Shown here: piece after piece, positions 12,501-23,395 of the stretch
Position numbering within the stretch: position 1 is the first letter of the stretch
How the letters are laid out: every line of letters begins with the position of its first letter
Origin: Branchiostoma floridae
Taxonomy: Eukaryota > Chordata > Leptocardii > Amphioxiformes > Branchiostomatidae
NCBI RefSeq assembly: GCF_000003815.2
Contig: NW_023365773.1
Span: forward strand, 123,884-187,883
Length of the DNA: 64,000 nt
Reading direction: 5' to 3'
The notes under the pieces: generated by a model
Database searches by the model: none
Told to the model about the DNA's origin: nothing
The model's input: the letters and a program-made list of their open reading frames with translations, nothing else
Program-made: the position numbers and the translations under genes

Positions 12501-12892
12501 AGATCAATGATCTAATATTGGTCATGGAGCTGTGCCCATGAAGGCATTCTAGATGCCATAATTAAGTATGTCAAACGATGCAGAAATTTGGTCGTGCAAC
12601 AAATAAGTCAGTTTTACCAACCTAATGGAACTATTTACAGACAAATTCCTACTGTCCTGGAATCTAAGGGGCCCGAGCAGATGTCGGGTGTATGGTTTCT
12701 GTCTGGCGGGATTTACAGGTGCAGAACACGTGCCAATGCTCCAGCGGAAACCATCCATCATGCTTAGCGGTGCCGCTGCGTCACCAAGGTCCTTCATTAC
12801 CCCAATAACGACCTCAGGTCAGAGGTCAGGTACGGAACAATGCCGTGGGCGGGAGATAATGATAGACAGGAACCAGTGACACACCTGTGTTC

Positions 12893-13089
12893 GGCTTAGG
12901 TCATCGAATCCGGGGCCCGGCCGGGCAGCTTTTGGGAGCGAAATGTATTATATAAAAGACATCAAAATACACAAAATGTCAAAATAAGATTCATGGGCAT
13001 GACATGTGTATATCTTTAGGTATACATTTCAGTTTTTCGTTTCTTAAAGCATCCAGGCCGGGCCCCGGTTTTAAAATGTGACCTAAGCC
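12893..13089. mobile_element. Small TIR element (MITE-like), ~197 bp
   Basis: The left end reads GGCTTAGGTCA...CCGGGGCCCGGCC; the right end is its imperfect reverse complement, ending ACCTAAGCC. There is no coding capacity and the target duplication is not resolved. Confidence 0.55.
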
Positions 13090-13099
13090 TTAGGGCGCT

Positions 13100-14220
13100 A
13101 CATTGGTCGTACGATCGCTAGTTTCGAGCATTTTCTAAGACAAAACTGTACGTCCCCTGCAAAGTTCAAGTTTATTGGTACACAGAATGCTGTATTGGAC
13201 CCATGTCGGTGGTTGGCTCTCTCACGGCCTGCTTAAAAATCCTATGGCATCAAAATCGTACGACGACCTATGTGAACGCGCCCTAAAGGGATGGGGGTGG
13301 GATGGGACCAAACATAATTGTCATATATCCAGAGGTTAATGAGTTATGCACACAGACACACAAATATCCGGGCACACAGACACACAAACAGACACGCCAA
13401 AAACTATACTTCCATTTCTCCTGGAGGTAATGATTGTGGATCCAAGTAAAGGCAAGGAGTCCGCACAAACCACAGGCACATGCACTAGTAAGTCCTGCGG
13501 TTTTCAACATTCACTCCGTGTAACACGGTGTCCATTAACTGTTTAAGGGATCATCTGTAACTGTTGTGCTTTGTTCTTGAAAATGACGTGAGATGAAGTT
13601 GCCTTTCTTTCGCAGGCCACACAAAAATCCCAAGCGCTTGGACGAACTACTTGCGAAAAGACTTATCACAGAGCCACGTATTTAAACGGGAAAAGTGCCC
13701 TTTTTTGCTGGTGCCAGTGGAAAGAAAGGAAATCAATTACGTTATTATGTTGAATCACAATGCTTTGAACTCTGAATAGTAAGGAAAATAATTAAAGGAG
13801 AATTTTTTCAGCATTTTCTTGAAGAATGTTCTAACTAATCCATTGTTATCTTTAGATTACAGTTTGCGTAACGTGTCTTTAGATAATGACAGGCCATTAG
13901 AACATCACAGCAATGCGCCTGTCTTTGAAGAGGCGAAAAGCTTTGTTTGTGTTGACTTCAAAGGAAACAGTGGAAAACTTACGATCTAGGTGATTACAAA
14001 GTCTTAAAGTGTAAATACAGGGGGATGCAAACTCACGAATTCGGTCTGGGTGTCCTTTGATACATAAGACATTGGTTAATATATAATTTCATGTTAAATG
14101 CAAGCTTTATCTGTTATTCGCTTTTTTAATCATAACCTACACTTGTCAAGTTTTAGGCCCTTCAATAGAAGAATCAACTTGGCCAGACTACAGATTAGGG
14201 GTATATGCAGTATTTAGACA
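13100..14220. other. Gene-free stretch
   Basis: Only short CA-rich runs (near 13345-13400) and unsupported frames are seen. Confidence 0.35.
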
Positions 14221-14800
14221 AGCCCAGGGCAGGCTGAGCTGACATCTACAGCGTTGAACCTCAAGAAGTTGAGACCATGCCCAGCGGGAACGTAGTTCTG
14301 TCGATCATATAGGGTAGTCTGTACATACTTTTTGGCCCTTCAACAGAAGAAACAACTTTGCCAGATTCGTTTTCATCGTTAAAGAGCAGGAATATGAATA
14401 TGAAGCTCTGAGCATCATTAGTTGACTTCTGTAGCGATGAACTTACAGATCTTGAGACTATGTCCTGTGGTAACGTAGTTCTACTACCTGGCATGAGAAA
14501 CCCGTTTGCTATATGCTGAAGTTTTTCGTCCTTAAAGAAAACGGACAAGGCATTTTCCTTTATAGAACAAGCGCTGAGGCGAGCCACTTCTGTAGCAGAA
14601 CTTACAGATCTTGAGACCATGCCCTGTGGTAGCCAGTCCTTACACAAGGCACCCGTTTGCCATAAGCTGGACTAAAGTTTCTCGTCCTTTAAAAGAAGGG
14701 GCAACTCCGACAAAGTATCAATGTCCTTTATAGAACAAGGTGAACTTTTGAGACGAGCCAGCTGTGTAGCGGTGAACTTCAAAGGCGCTGTCCCGTGCCC
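14140..14800. repeat. Tandem repeat, ~165-200 bp unit
   Basis: Four diverged copies are recognised by TGAACTTACAGATCTTGAGA-like blocks and GGCCCTTCAACAGAAGAA-like blocks (near 14155, 14337, 14510, 14680). Nothing in it looks coding. Confidence 0.6.
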
Positions 14801-14914
14801 GGCGGTGAGGTGGATTTACCGCGCAGATAACCACAGGCCGGGCATACTTCTGGGCTCAGCAGCCTCACAACACGTCTCTGCTGGTTTCCGCTAGGATCTA
14901 TGTACAGGACAAGT

Positions 14915-15228
14915 CAAAGTCAAAGTTCCTTCCCGCGCCTGATGGCGCATAGGGCGGCGCCCATCTCCGTTTCAGTAGCACTGGACCACACAACTTTGTG
15001 CAATCACTACAGCAGGGGGCTAGTCCAGTGGTAGTGGTGTGTGTTCTACTCCCATACGCTTTTCCCGAATGCTGCATGAGTGCTCAGCAGAGAAAGCAGC
15101 ATGTACCATTTTTAGTCTTTGGTATGACGCCCGGATGATGATGATGATGGTATGACTCGGCCGGGGATCGAACTCACGACCTACCGAAAGCAAGGCGAAC
15201 ACTCTACCCACTCGGCCATTGCACAGAA
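14915..15228 (-). mobile_element. tRNA-derived SINE
   Basis: On the minus strand the element starts with a tRNA-like head: A-box TGGCCGAGTGG and B-box GAGTTCGATCC are spaced as in an RNA polymerase III promoter. A CAT trinucleotide run and a body follow, containing TGGTCC...GGGCGCCGCCCTATGCGCC, and it ends in GGAACTTTGACTTTGAC. It is a retroposon, not a working tRNA. Body-only copies recur at 15.4, 15.6, 16.5 and 42.9 kb. Confidence 0.75.
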
Positions 15229-15397
15229 CAACCACTAACAATTCACCAACTGTGGCTGAATACTGTAACGTTACAGTAGAAAATTGTACCTTACAAGGTT
15301 TCTGTTAAGAATTAAGCAACACCTGTTCAATAGACGGAAAATTTTCAATGTCGCTGAGATAATCGTTAAATAATTCTTCCCGCAAGAAATGGTCACC

Positions 15398-15520
15398 CCC
15401 CGTACACGCCGAAATTTGGCACCTTTCGGTGTGTAGGGGCGGTGACCATCCCTTGCCTCTATAACCCTTGGACCACACAGAGCCACCACGGTTTAGAGCT
15501 AGTCCACTGGTAGACAATAT
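15398..15520 (-). mobile_element. SINE body fragment
   Basis: Shares the GGCGGTGACCATC...ACCCTTGGACCACAC segment (as read on plus) and the TAGTCCACTGGTAG end with the SINE at 14.9-15.2 kb. The tRNA head is missing. Confidence 0.55.
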
Positions 15521-15569
15521 CGTAAGATTTCAAGCACAGATCAAGGTCTTCCGATGGTTCTTTCATGAA

Positions 15570-15690
15570 ACAACTGCTGTGTATAGGGGCGGTGCCCATC
15601 TCCATTTCTATAAACCTTAGGCCACACATGCCAGTACAAGTTTAAGTTAGTCCACTAACAGTGGTATATGTTCAGCTATGTGCACCACCA
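15570..15690 (-). mobile_element. SINE body fragment
   Basis: Plus-strand GTGTATAGGGGCGGTGCCCA followed by CCTTAGGCCACAC; same family as the 14.9 kb element, no head. Confidence 0.55.
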
Positions 15691-16159
15691 CACTTGTACT
15701 CGTAAGTGCTTAACGCTAAATAGAAAAACAGTCTTAATTGCTTTTTTTTTATATTTCGTTTGCTCTGCCGATGTTCCAACCCCTGCAATAAATTATGCAA
15801 AACGAAAGTTCTACGTATTTAGCCATTGGGCAAGAATAATTTGAATTCATACATGATAAAAATTTATTGCATTATTATTTTCCAACTGTAACGATCCTCA
15901 GTTGAGCTTGTCAGCAGCTGTCAAAAAACCCAGCCAGTCCACTATTCCATGGCCAGTTGCTGTTTATGTCCATATATTATTTGGGTCTCGGCGCTAACAG
16001 GCAATTAGCTCAGATTTGTTCCGGTGCGAACGCAAGACGTCTTGGACTTCTTCCAAGACGTTGCACTTACCGTGAAGTCTGGGGTGAAGATTTAAAGGTT
16101 CAGAGCTCCTTCAAGGACATCTGGAGACGTTCCAAAACGCTCGATCTCGTACAGAAGAC

Positions 16160-16340
16160 GTTTTACAACACGTGGCAAGACCTTTGTCTTGCTCAATATC
16201 TTAAAAGAGATCTTAAGGAAACTTAATCACACTTGTTTATATTTCATGACCGTCATAGAGATGAAGTTTTACAACACGCGGCAAGACCTTTGCCTTTTAT
16301 GATATCTTACAGAGGTTTTAAGGGAACTTATTATGAGCAC
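16160..16340. repeat. ~65-bp direct duplication, ~107 bp period
   Basis: TTTTACAACACGTGGCAAGA...TTAAGGAAACTTA recurs as TTTTACAACACGCGGCAAGA...TTAAGGGAACTTA. A separate 26-bp duplication of a CACGTGCCATCACTCCCACT segment lies at 16886-16937. Confidence 0.6.
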
Positions 16341-16529
16341 GTTTTGCTTTACCTGAAGTACAGCTTTTTAAGGGCAACAATGGTTTTAGAAGTATCCTCA
16401 AGCTGGAATTTTGAGTTATATAGAAAAGCTGTTTTCGGTGATATCAAAATTTACGTATTTTTCATGTAAGTGTATATAGCTAGAACGACAAATTCAGATT
16501 TGGTGTGTTCACCTCAATATGATGACTTG

Positions 16530-16640
16530 TTACAGGTTAGACTCCTTCCCACACTTCGGTGTATAAGGGCGGTGCCCATCTCTGTTTCTATAGCCCTTGG
16601 GCCACGCAGTGCTACTAACGTAGGTTCACTGGTGGTTGTG
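16530..16640 (-). mobile_element. SINE body fragment
   Basis: Plus-strand TGTATAAGGGCGGTGCCCAT then GCCCTTGGGCCACGCAG. Same family as the copies at 15.4 and 15.6 kb. Confidence 0.55.
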
Positions 16641-17920
16641 TACAGGTGTATTGTTTTTATTGTAATTACACAAAAGAGCTACCTTTTGTGATGTTCGGAA
16701 CAGAATATCCTACAGCTTACAAGCTTGTGCATTTTGAATAAAATTTGTCAAACTTGTGTCCTAAGCCATTGCTTAAGCCGGTTCAATATCAGATGGTTGT
16801 ACATTCGTACATGTAACATGCGGCGTACGTGGTCCTTACCATGTTGTGTGCTTACCAGCTGAGTGACGTGTCCTACAGCACAAGGACACGTGCCATCACT
16901 CCCACTTCCGGTCACGTGCCATCACTCCCACTTCCGTTTTACCGTGAAGGAGGTCACCTGATTCATGACGTCATGTGTCAAGATAAGGCCGATCCAAGAT
17001 GGTTTGGGTTTTTCTGGTATCTAGTTGCTTGCAATATACTTGCTTGCAGTATTTCTATTGGTGATGTTGCCAGCATTGACGTTTTTACGTCGTCCTTGCT
17101 CACGTAAAAACACAGAATGACGCATATTTTGTGCAAAAATTGGTGATTTACTTTTTTGTTTTTCTTTCTACTATTGCAAGATGTCTATGTCCACATTTAC
17201 TACGATGGTTGAACATCAGTGACATCGCTTACTTATAAATACCAACCCACCTGGAGTTCCAAACAACTTGCGCATCTTGCTGGGAGTATACGTACAGTCA
17301 TACACATACATTGTATTCACTTTTACGTCTTGTGACTTGCTTTGGTTAAAGAGTACAAAGTTTGAATTCATCCTTGACACTAATAGCAGTCGTTCATGCA
17401 GACCAAACCGCTAATTGGTCACACGTGATGGTCGCGTCTCGTTCTTCTAGGCTGAACGTGACGTCACGACCTCAACTGAGGTCACCGACCGACAGGGTGA
17501 AACGCCGCCGTCTTGAACTTGAAAGAGTTCAGGACAATTTCAGGATCATCCAGTGTGTTCACATGAGGCACAAATTAGGGTCTGAATCTAGGTCGTCAGA
17601 TGTCACAACTCTATCGGGTCACGACGTTCGTTTTCCGTCTAGAGTTTTTACACATGTTGCTTTGAGGTTTTAAAGTTTCCAAGTGAATGTAAGATTATAT
17701 TTCCCCTAATCTTTTTTCCTACCTGATCGGCGCCATTGAGGTGTATGGGTTTGTGTTTTTGCTTTTTTTACGATTCAGAATCAGTAAAGCAGTTATTGAA
17801 CACAAGCAGCGACTCTCTCGACATCAACACTGCTATGAGCTGTAACATGATTTAAGCACTGCAATCTTTGTCATAAGTGATACCTGATAGCGTTTCTGCC
17901 AGTCGCCTGCTTACATGATA
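16640..17920. other. Gene-free stretch
   Basis: An open frame at 17362-17673 (103 codons) has no recognised domain and no clear splice context. I do not call it a gene. Confidence 0.3.
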
Positions 17921-17922
17921 TA

Positions 17923-18406
17923 CAGTCAAACCTGCCCAAGACGACCACCCGGGGGACCGGAAAAAAGAGGTCGATTTGGACAGGTGGTCGTTGAGAAGAG
18001 TATCGACTCAAAACATGCCCGATGCAAAGTATGAATGGTTTCCGTTGTGTTTAATGGCAAATAGCAAGCACGCTGCACGCACGCAAAGAAGCGAGGTCTT
18101 TAATGTCAAATACAACACGCACACTGTAGACTGTAAATTTAACCCAAAATCCGACGCAAACTGGCCGACTTCGGCACAAAATCGCGCTAGTTATCATCAA
18201 AAATTGATGAAAACCTCAATTTTGAAAACGATGCGGTCGCTATGGGTCCCAAATTGGGCCGGTCGCGGTCGCGTTGGCCAGGTGGTCGTTGAGAAAAGGT
18301 CGCTTAATGCTTACGTCAATGGGAAAATAAATCGGGACCGAGAAAAAGCGGTCGAAATGGCCAGGTGGTCGCTGAGAAGAGGTGGTCGCTCGGGCAGGTT
18401 TGACTG
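17923..18406. mobile_element. 484-bp MITE with ~26-bp TIRs and TA target duplication (pogo/Tigger-like)
   Basis: Both ends read inward CAGTCAAACCTGCCC...CGACCACC with two mismatches and are flanked by TA. Subterminal copies of GGCCAGGTGGTCGTTGAGAA recur near 17980, 18280 and 18360. The family placement rests on the TA duplication and the CAGT-start TIR. No transposase is encoded. Confidence 0.8.
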
Positions 18407-18439
18407 TATGACACTTACTCAGATGATGACCTTAGGGAC

Positions 18440-19060
18440 TAACATTGCGGACAAACAAGTCCAGGCATGGCGCCAGGCTGTCATACGTCATGGACATGAC
18501 GTCATAGCCGGCTGTAACTTCTCTCCAGGAAATACGGCTGCGGGGGTCGAACCTGGAACATTGCGGGATGACTTTTATTACCGGTTGTGGACTTCGTCGG
18601 CCGCCTAGGACAGTACTGTTAGCCTCTAAGCTTTTAAATCATCAAATCATTTCGCATTCTTTCTAGATCCAGTGTACAGTAAATGTTTGATATGCCATTA
18701 TTGTTCTGTCTCAGGCTTTCTGACGTTTTCCATTACAAGCCAGCTTTTTTGTCAGCCACGGTCCTAATCTATGCATTGTACTGCCGCTTACAAGGTGACC
18801 TTGAAGACCAACATGGCGGCGCAGGCATGGTGCCAGATCGCCATGCATCATGGGCATGACGTAACCGCCAGCTGCATCGCTTCTCCAGAAATTACGGTTA
18901 CGAGGCCTGAACTCGAAACTCCGCGCATGACATTTCTGTCAGGCTTGCCCTCAGCCGTAAATCAGACGACACTGACGAGAAGCGTGTTCAGGCTAGTCGA
19001 ACGGGCGAGTCACGCCACTTTAACTATGACGTCATCTCGCCCAGAACCAAAATCTTACTT
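18440..19060. repeat. Diverged direct duplication, ~190 bp, ~340 bp apart
   Basis: Segments at ~18440-18600 and ~18775-18960 share AGGCATGG(C/T)GCCAG, CATGGACATGACGT/CATGGGCATGACGT and CTTCTCCAG blocks. Both are open in the same frame with similar peptides (HGHDV...SP), but no domain or splice structure is evident. Confidence 0.45.
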
Positions 19061-19242
19061 GAGACGAACCTTCTGCTTGTGCGTTCTATGAACCTATTCT
19101 CTGAAAACTACTTAATGGATTTTTCAATTGAAAAATGTCACGGCCACTAATTGCAATACAAAATATGTGCTTTCATTCTGGGCTCGGTTTATCGGACTCT
19201 AATTCTTAAGAGAGAACGATGGAGGTAAGTGATTATAGGAAC

Positions 19243-19248
19243 TTTATT
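19243..19248 (-). terminator. Poly(A) signal of gene A (AATAAA on minus)
   Basis: AATAAA lies ~720 bp past the stop, inside a block (about 19216-19290) that matches the block around gene B's signal at 26.94 kb. The conservation supports both as real 3' ends. Confidence 0.65.
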
Positions 19249-19859
19249 GCTGAATAATTGTACAGGTGCAACGTATGGTAGCAAAAAATCTAAGAGATTA
19301 ATCTAAACATTAGAACACGTATGAGTAGGTACAGTTGGGTGATATTAAGTATTGCCTATAATATGAAGAGGTGTAAATATAGCTTGACAGCAGATTAGAC
19401 TTTAAGGTTTGATAAACATGAAATTTCTACGCCAAGTCATAAGATGAGAAGGATTATGGTATAGCCTGCTGCCTACTAAAAACTCGAAAGTTTTCCAGGT
19501 ATGTGTCTGAACAATTCTGTAAATCTGGCATTCGAGTTAAACTCCTTTGGGGACGAATTTCATAGCTTGTGAGAAGAAAGTATAGGTGAGTCAGAAGCGC
19601 TTCTTGCGGAATTACTCAGAATTACACTCTACCACACACCTCTAGGAGTTTTTTTCTTTCTTCGACGAACGAAACAAACCTCCCAATCATTGCTGGTTAA
19701 TCTTTTGCTGCAGCCTCGCTGTGGTTACCTAATGATCCTCCAAGTTCTAGATATGTCAGATTATGCAGAAATATATGTGTTCCCACTTTGGAGGTTGTAC
19801 CTCCTTGTCTCCGACACGAAACGTTAAAGCCACCTGCTATCATCATCGATAGCCACTCT

Positions 19860-19973
19860 CGCCCGCTGTAACTGTTCTGAATAAATAGCAGCTTTTCTAT
19901 TATCCCCAAGTCGTCTACAGACAATGCACAAGTTATTCAGTGACTGGGCAATATGGGGATGAGCAGCGTTCTA
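19860..19973 (-). pseudogene. In-frame remnant of a 15th TPR beyond gene A's stop codon
   Basis: Directly after TAG the same frame continues NAAHPHIAQSLNNL, RRLGDNRKAAIYSEQL, the TPR pattern of the upstream units, then decays to a second stop near 19827. The stop replaces the glutamate codon of the usual YGEN (a single G-to-T change). It is a truncated repeat or a polymorphic or misread stop. Confidence 0.7.
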
Positions 19974-22900
19974 ACTATGGATACTCCTTTTCATCCGCAG
20001 TGACCGTTCAAAATAGCTGTCTGCCTTTACGTAATCACCAAGGTTTCTCCAGGCAACACCCAAGTTCTGAAGTGAGTCGGCGATGTGCTGATGAGCAGTT
20101 CTCTTTCCATAGATACTCCAGTACATCTGCAGTGACCGTTCAAAATACATAACGGCATTGTTGTAATTACCCAGGGCCCCCCAGGCGGTACCCACGTTTT
20201 GCAGTGACCCGGCAATTTCAGGATGTGCAGTGTTCTCACCATAGACACTCCGTTCCATCGCTAGTGACTGTTCATATAAACCGAGGGCCTTTCCCGGATT
20301 ACCAAGGCCCATCAAGGCATAACCTAAGTTGCTAAGTGATTTTGCAATGCTGGGATGTGCATTGTTCTCACCAAAAAGACTCCTGTTCATCTTCAGTGAC
20401 TGCTCATGAAAACCGAGGGCCTTTTCGTGATCCCCGAGGCTAATCCAACTGCTACCTAAGTTGTTCAGTGACGCGGCAATGTCAGGATGTGCATTGCACT
20501 CACCATAGATACTGCGTCTCATCTGTAGAGACTGTTCGTGATAGATGATGGCCTTTCTGTGATTGCCTAGTTCATGCCAGGTGAGACCCAAGTTATTAAA
20601 CGTGCAAGCAATGTCAGGATGTGCAGTGCTTTCGCCGTAGATTTTTCTCCTCATCTGTAGTGACTGTTCGAGATAATCGACGGACTTCTCCAGATCGCCG
20701 AGATCAGCCCAGGCATTACCCAACTTGCTAAGCGAAGTGGCAATGTCGGGATGTGCAGTGCTTTTGCCGTAAACTCTCTGGTCTATTTGCAGTGACTGTT
20801 CATAATACCCAATTGACTTTCTGTAATCGCCAAGGTCACTCCAGGATTGACCCAAGTTAGTAAGTGACGCGGAAACCTCGGGATGTGGCGTGTTTTCACC
20901 ATAGGTCCTTTTTTGCATCTGTAGTGCCTGCTCAAAGTAGGTGATGGCTTTTCTGTGATCACCAAGTTTCCTTTGAATTGAACCCAAATTACAAAGTGAG
21001 GCGGCAATGCCAGGGTGTGCGTTTCTTTCACCATATACTACGCGTTGCATCCTCAGAGACTGTTCAAAATAGCTGTCGGCCCTTTTGTAATCGCCAACGT
21101 CATTCAAGATTAAACCCATGTTAAGAAGAGTCTCTGCAATACCTGGATGTACAGCGTCCTCACCATAGATGATTTGCTGTATCTTCAGTGACTGTTCGTG
21201 ATAGTTGATGGCCTTTCCGTGGTTACCGAGTTTCCACCAGGCTAACGCCAAGTTATTCGATGACGAGGCAATGACAGGGTGAGCAGTGTCCCCACCGTAG
21301 ATAACTTGGTCCATCTGCAGTGACTTCTCGTAATAGCTGACGGCCTTTCTGTATTCACCAAGGCTCATCAAAGGGTGCCCTAAACTACTAAGCGACATGG
21401 AAATGTCAGGATGTACAGCGTTCTCGCCATAGATGTTTTTCTGCATTTGTAGCGACTGCTCGAAATAGCCCACGGCCTTTCTGTGATCAGCAAGTTTGTA
21501 CCAGGCGTCACCTAAACTGCGAAGTGCTTGAGCAATGTCTGGCCGTACGGTGTTCTCACCATAGATGCTCCGCATCATCTGTAGTGATTGTTCGTGGAAC
21601 CTTATGGCCTGTCTGTGATCACCAAGCCCCATCCAGACGTCACCCAGGTTGCCAAGGGAAACGGCAATATCAGAACGTGCAGTGTCCTTACCATAGATAT
21701 TTTGCATCATCTTTAGGGACTGTTCAATATAGCCTAGGGCCTTTCTGTGCTCACCTGCGCCAATCCAGGCATTACCCAAATTGCTGAGTGCCATGGCAAT
21801 GTTAGGATGTCGAGTGCCCTTACCATGCTCCAACTGCAGCTTTTCTAGGACTTCATTCAAGCACTTCTGTGCACTTTGGAAATCACACAAACTTAGATAT
21901 ACTTCTGCTTGGAGCTTTGGAGAATTGGAAAATAAAGTCAACGGCTCTCCGAATGACAGATTGTCGGCGAGCTGTGAGATGAAGACCTTAAATGGTCTTT
22001 CTGTGTTGTAGTACCTCATAAGCTGCTTTGTATTTGAGATATGAAACACCCCCTTCAATTGCTCACCAATATCTGCCCCTGCCGAGGTTGACGACAAGGC
22101 CGACATGTTCTCCACCTGCCCACGGTTGTTCATGTATGTCCGCAGCCTCAGTTCTGCTGAGATGCTGACCAGCACCATCAGGTGATGCGCGTTCTCACTG
22201 CTGATGACTCCGTTCTTGTGCATCTTCTCTATGGTCTCCCAGATTGTGGTCGGATGTATGTTCCGGAGTAGCGCCCAACACGACACTGCAAGGCTTGCAA
22301 ATCGATATATTTGTTTCTTTACATCTAACAGCTTGCTGTTTAGGGGTTTGACTTTGAACATTGCTTCATTCTCATCAAGCGTAATATTTGCTACTAGCAA
22401 AGAAATTAAACCATCATTGTCTTGACGTTGTCGACTCAATAGAGTTGTGTAGATATCGACCAAGTCCTGTTCCCCCGTGATCAAACACACATTACCTAGT
22501 ATGCTAGCAAGATGGTAGCCTTTCTTAAGATATAACAGGAGGTCATCTTCAAGAAGCTTGGCCATGTTTCTTGGCGTGTGAATGAGGCCGGCCTGTTTAC
22601 CTCTCCCCAGTGGAGTTTTACATGCATGCGGCATGGCTCCATCAAACGAAAACCCGCGCGGTGTGACAGAGTCGTAGAACCAGTTGTCCAGGGGGTCGTT
22701 CGACTGGAAATCATTCAGAGACTTGATCGCCATGGCCGGGAGAATGGTTTCTCCCAGGTTGATGACTTTGAGATGCAGATAATGAGTGAGATTACGGAAA
22801 TACCTGACATTATCTTCTGTTTCCTCCTCTATCAAAATTGCAAATTCCAAATCGGAGTACGGAGTTACCAATCCTGTGGCTTGTGAACCCAGGCCTATCA

Positions 22901-23395
22901 TGGCGTACTTACAGGGAAGGGGACCCATTACCTCAATACATTCATCTACAAGGTCGGCTATGAATGTTCTTCTCTGATTGACTATTGTCTCACACAAGGC
23001 TTTGATTTCTTCAGCCCTCCTTTTCTCCACTTTTCTCAATTTTGGGTCGTCATCATCAAGACTGTAAGGGTCTGACTTTCGTTCAATTCTTTTCATTTCT
23101 GCTTTTACACGGTCTCGATGTTTCTTCGACATCAATTCGTGTTTCTCCGCGTCCCCGGTGTCCACCACTTGTTCTTGACTCAGCACGTGTTTAACAAATG
23201 ACTTGTTAATTTCTTGAATTGTTTGCTTAATGCCTTCTGTATCTTCCGCCCTTGCTCTGACCAGTGCTGCATTACAGAGTGCTGCAGCCTTGGTGAATTC
23301 TGCTCCGTCTTTTGATCGCATCCCTCTCGTCAAGTAGACGTCGCTCAACTTGTACAGGGGTTCTGCCTCTTTCCTGTGTTGTGCTTCATTTGAAT
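19971..23395 (-). CDS. Gene A exon 5: third helical module, NTase-fold domain, TPR array, stop
   Basis: 3425 bp from a TTCAG| acceptor (phase 1) to TAG. The NTase core lies near 22920-22820. It is followed by helices and then 14 TPRs with consensus [16 protein letters not shown], about 126 bp per repeat, from ~21815 to 19980. The array is read-through coding, not a satellite: substitutions are spread but the frame and helix pattern are kept. Confidence 0.9.

Noticed and set aside
15130-15228. tRNA gene on minus
   Set aside because: A and B boxes are present but the sequence continues into a SINE body and the cloverleaf is not convincing.
17976-18608. 210-codon plus frame
   Set aside because: Lies mostly inside the 484-bp MITE.
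22578-22977. Antisense frames opposite the NTase region, with a matching one at 30159-30365
   Set aside because: Similarity between the two follows from sense-strand conservation; no independent support.
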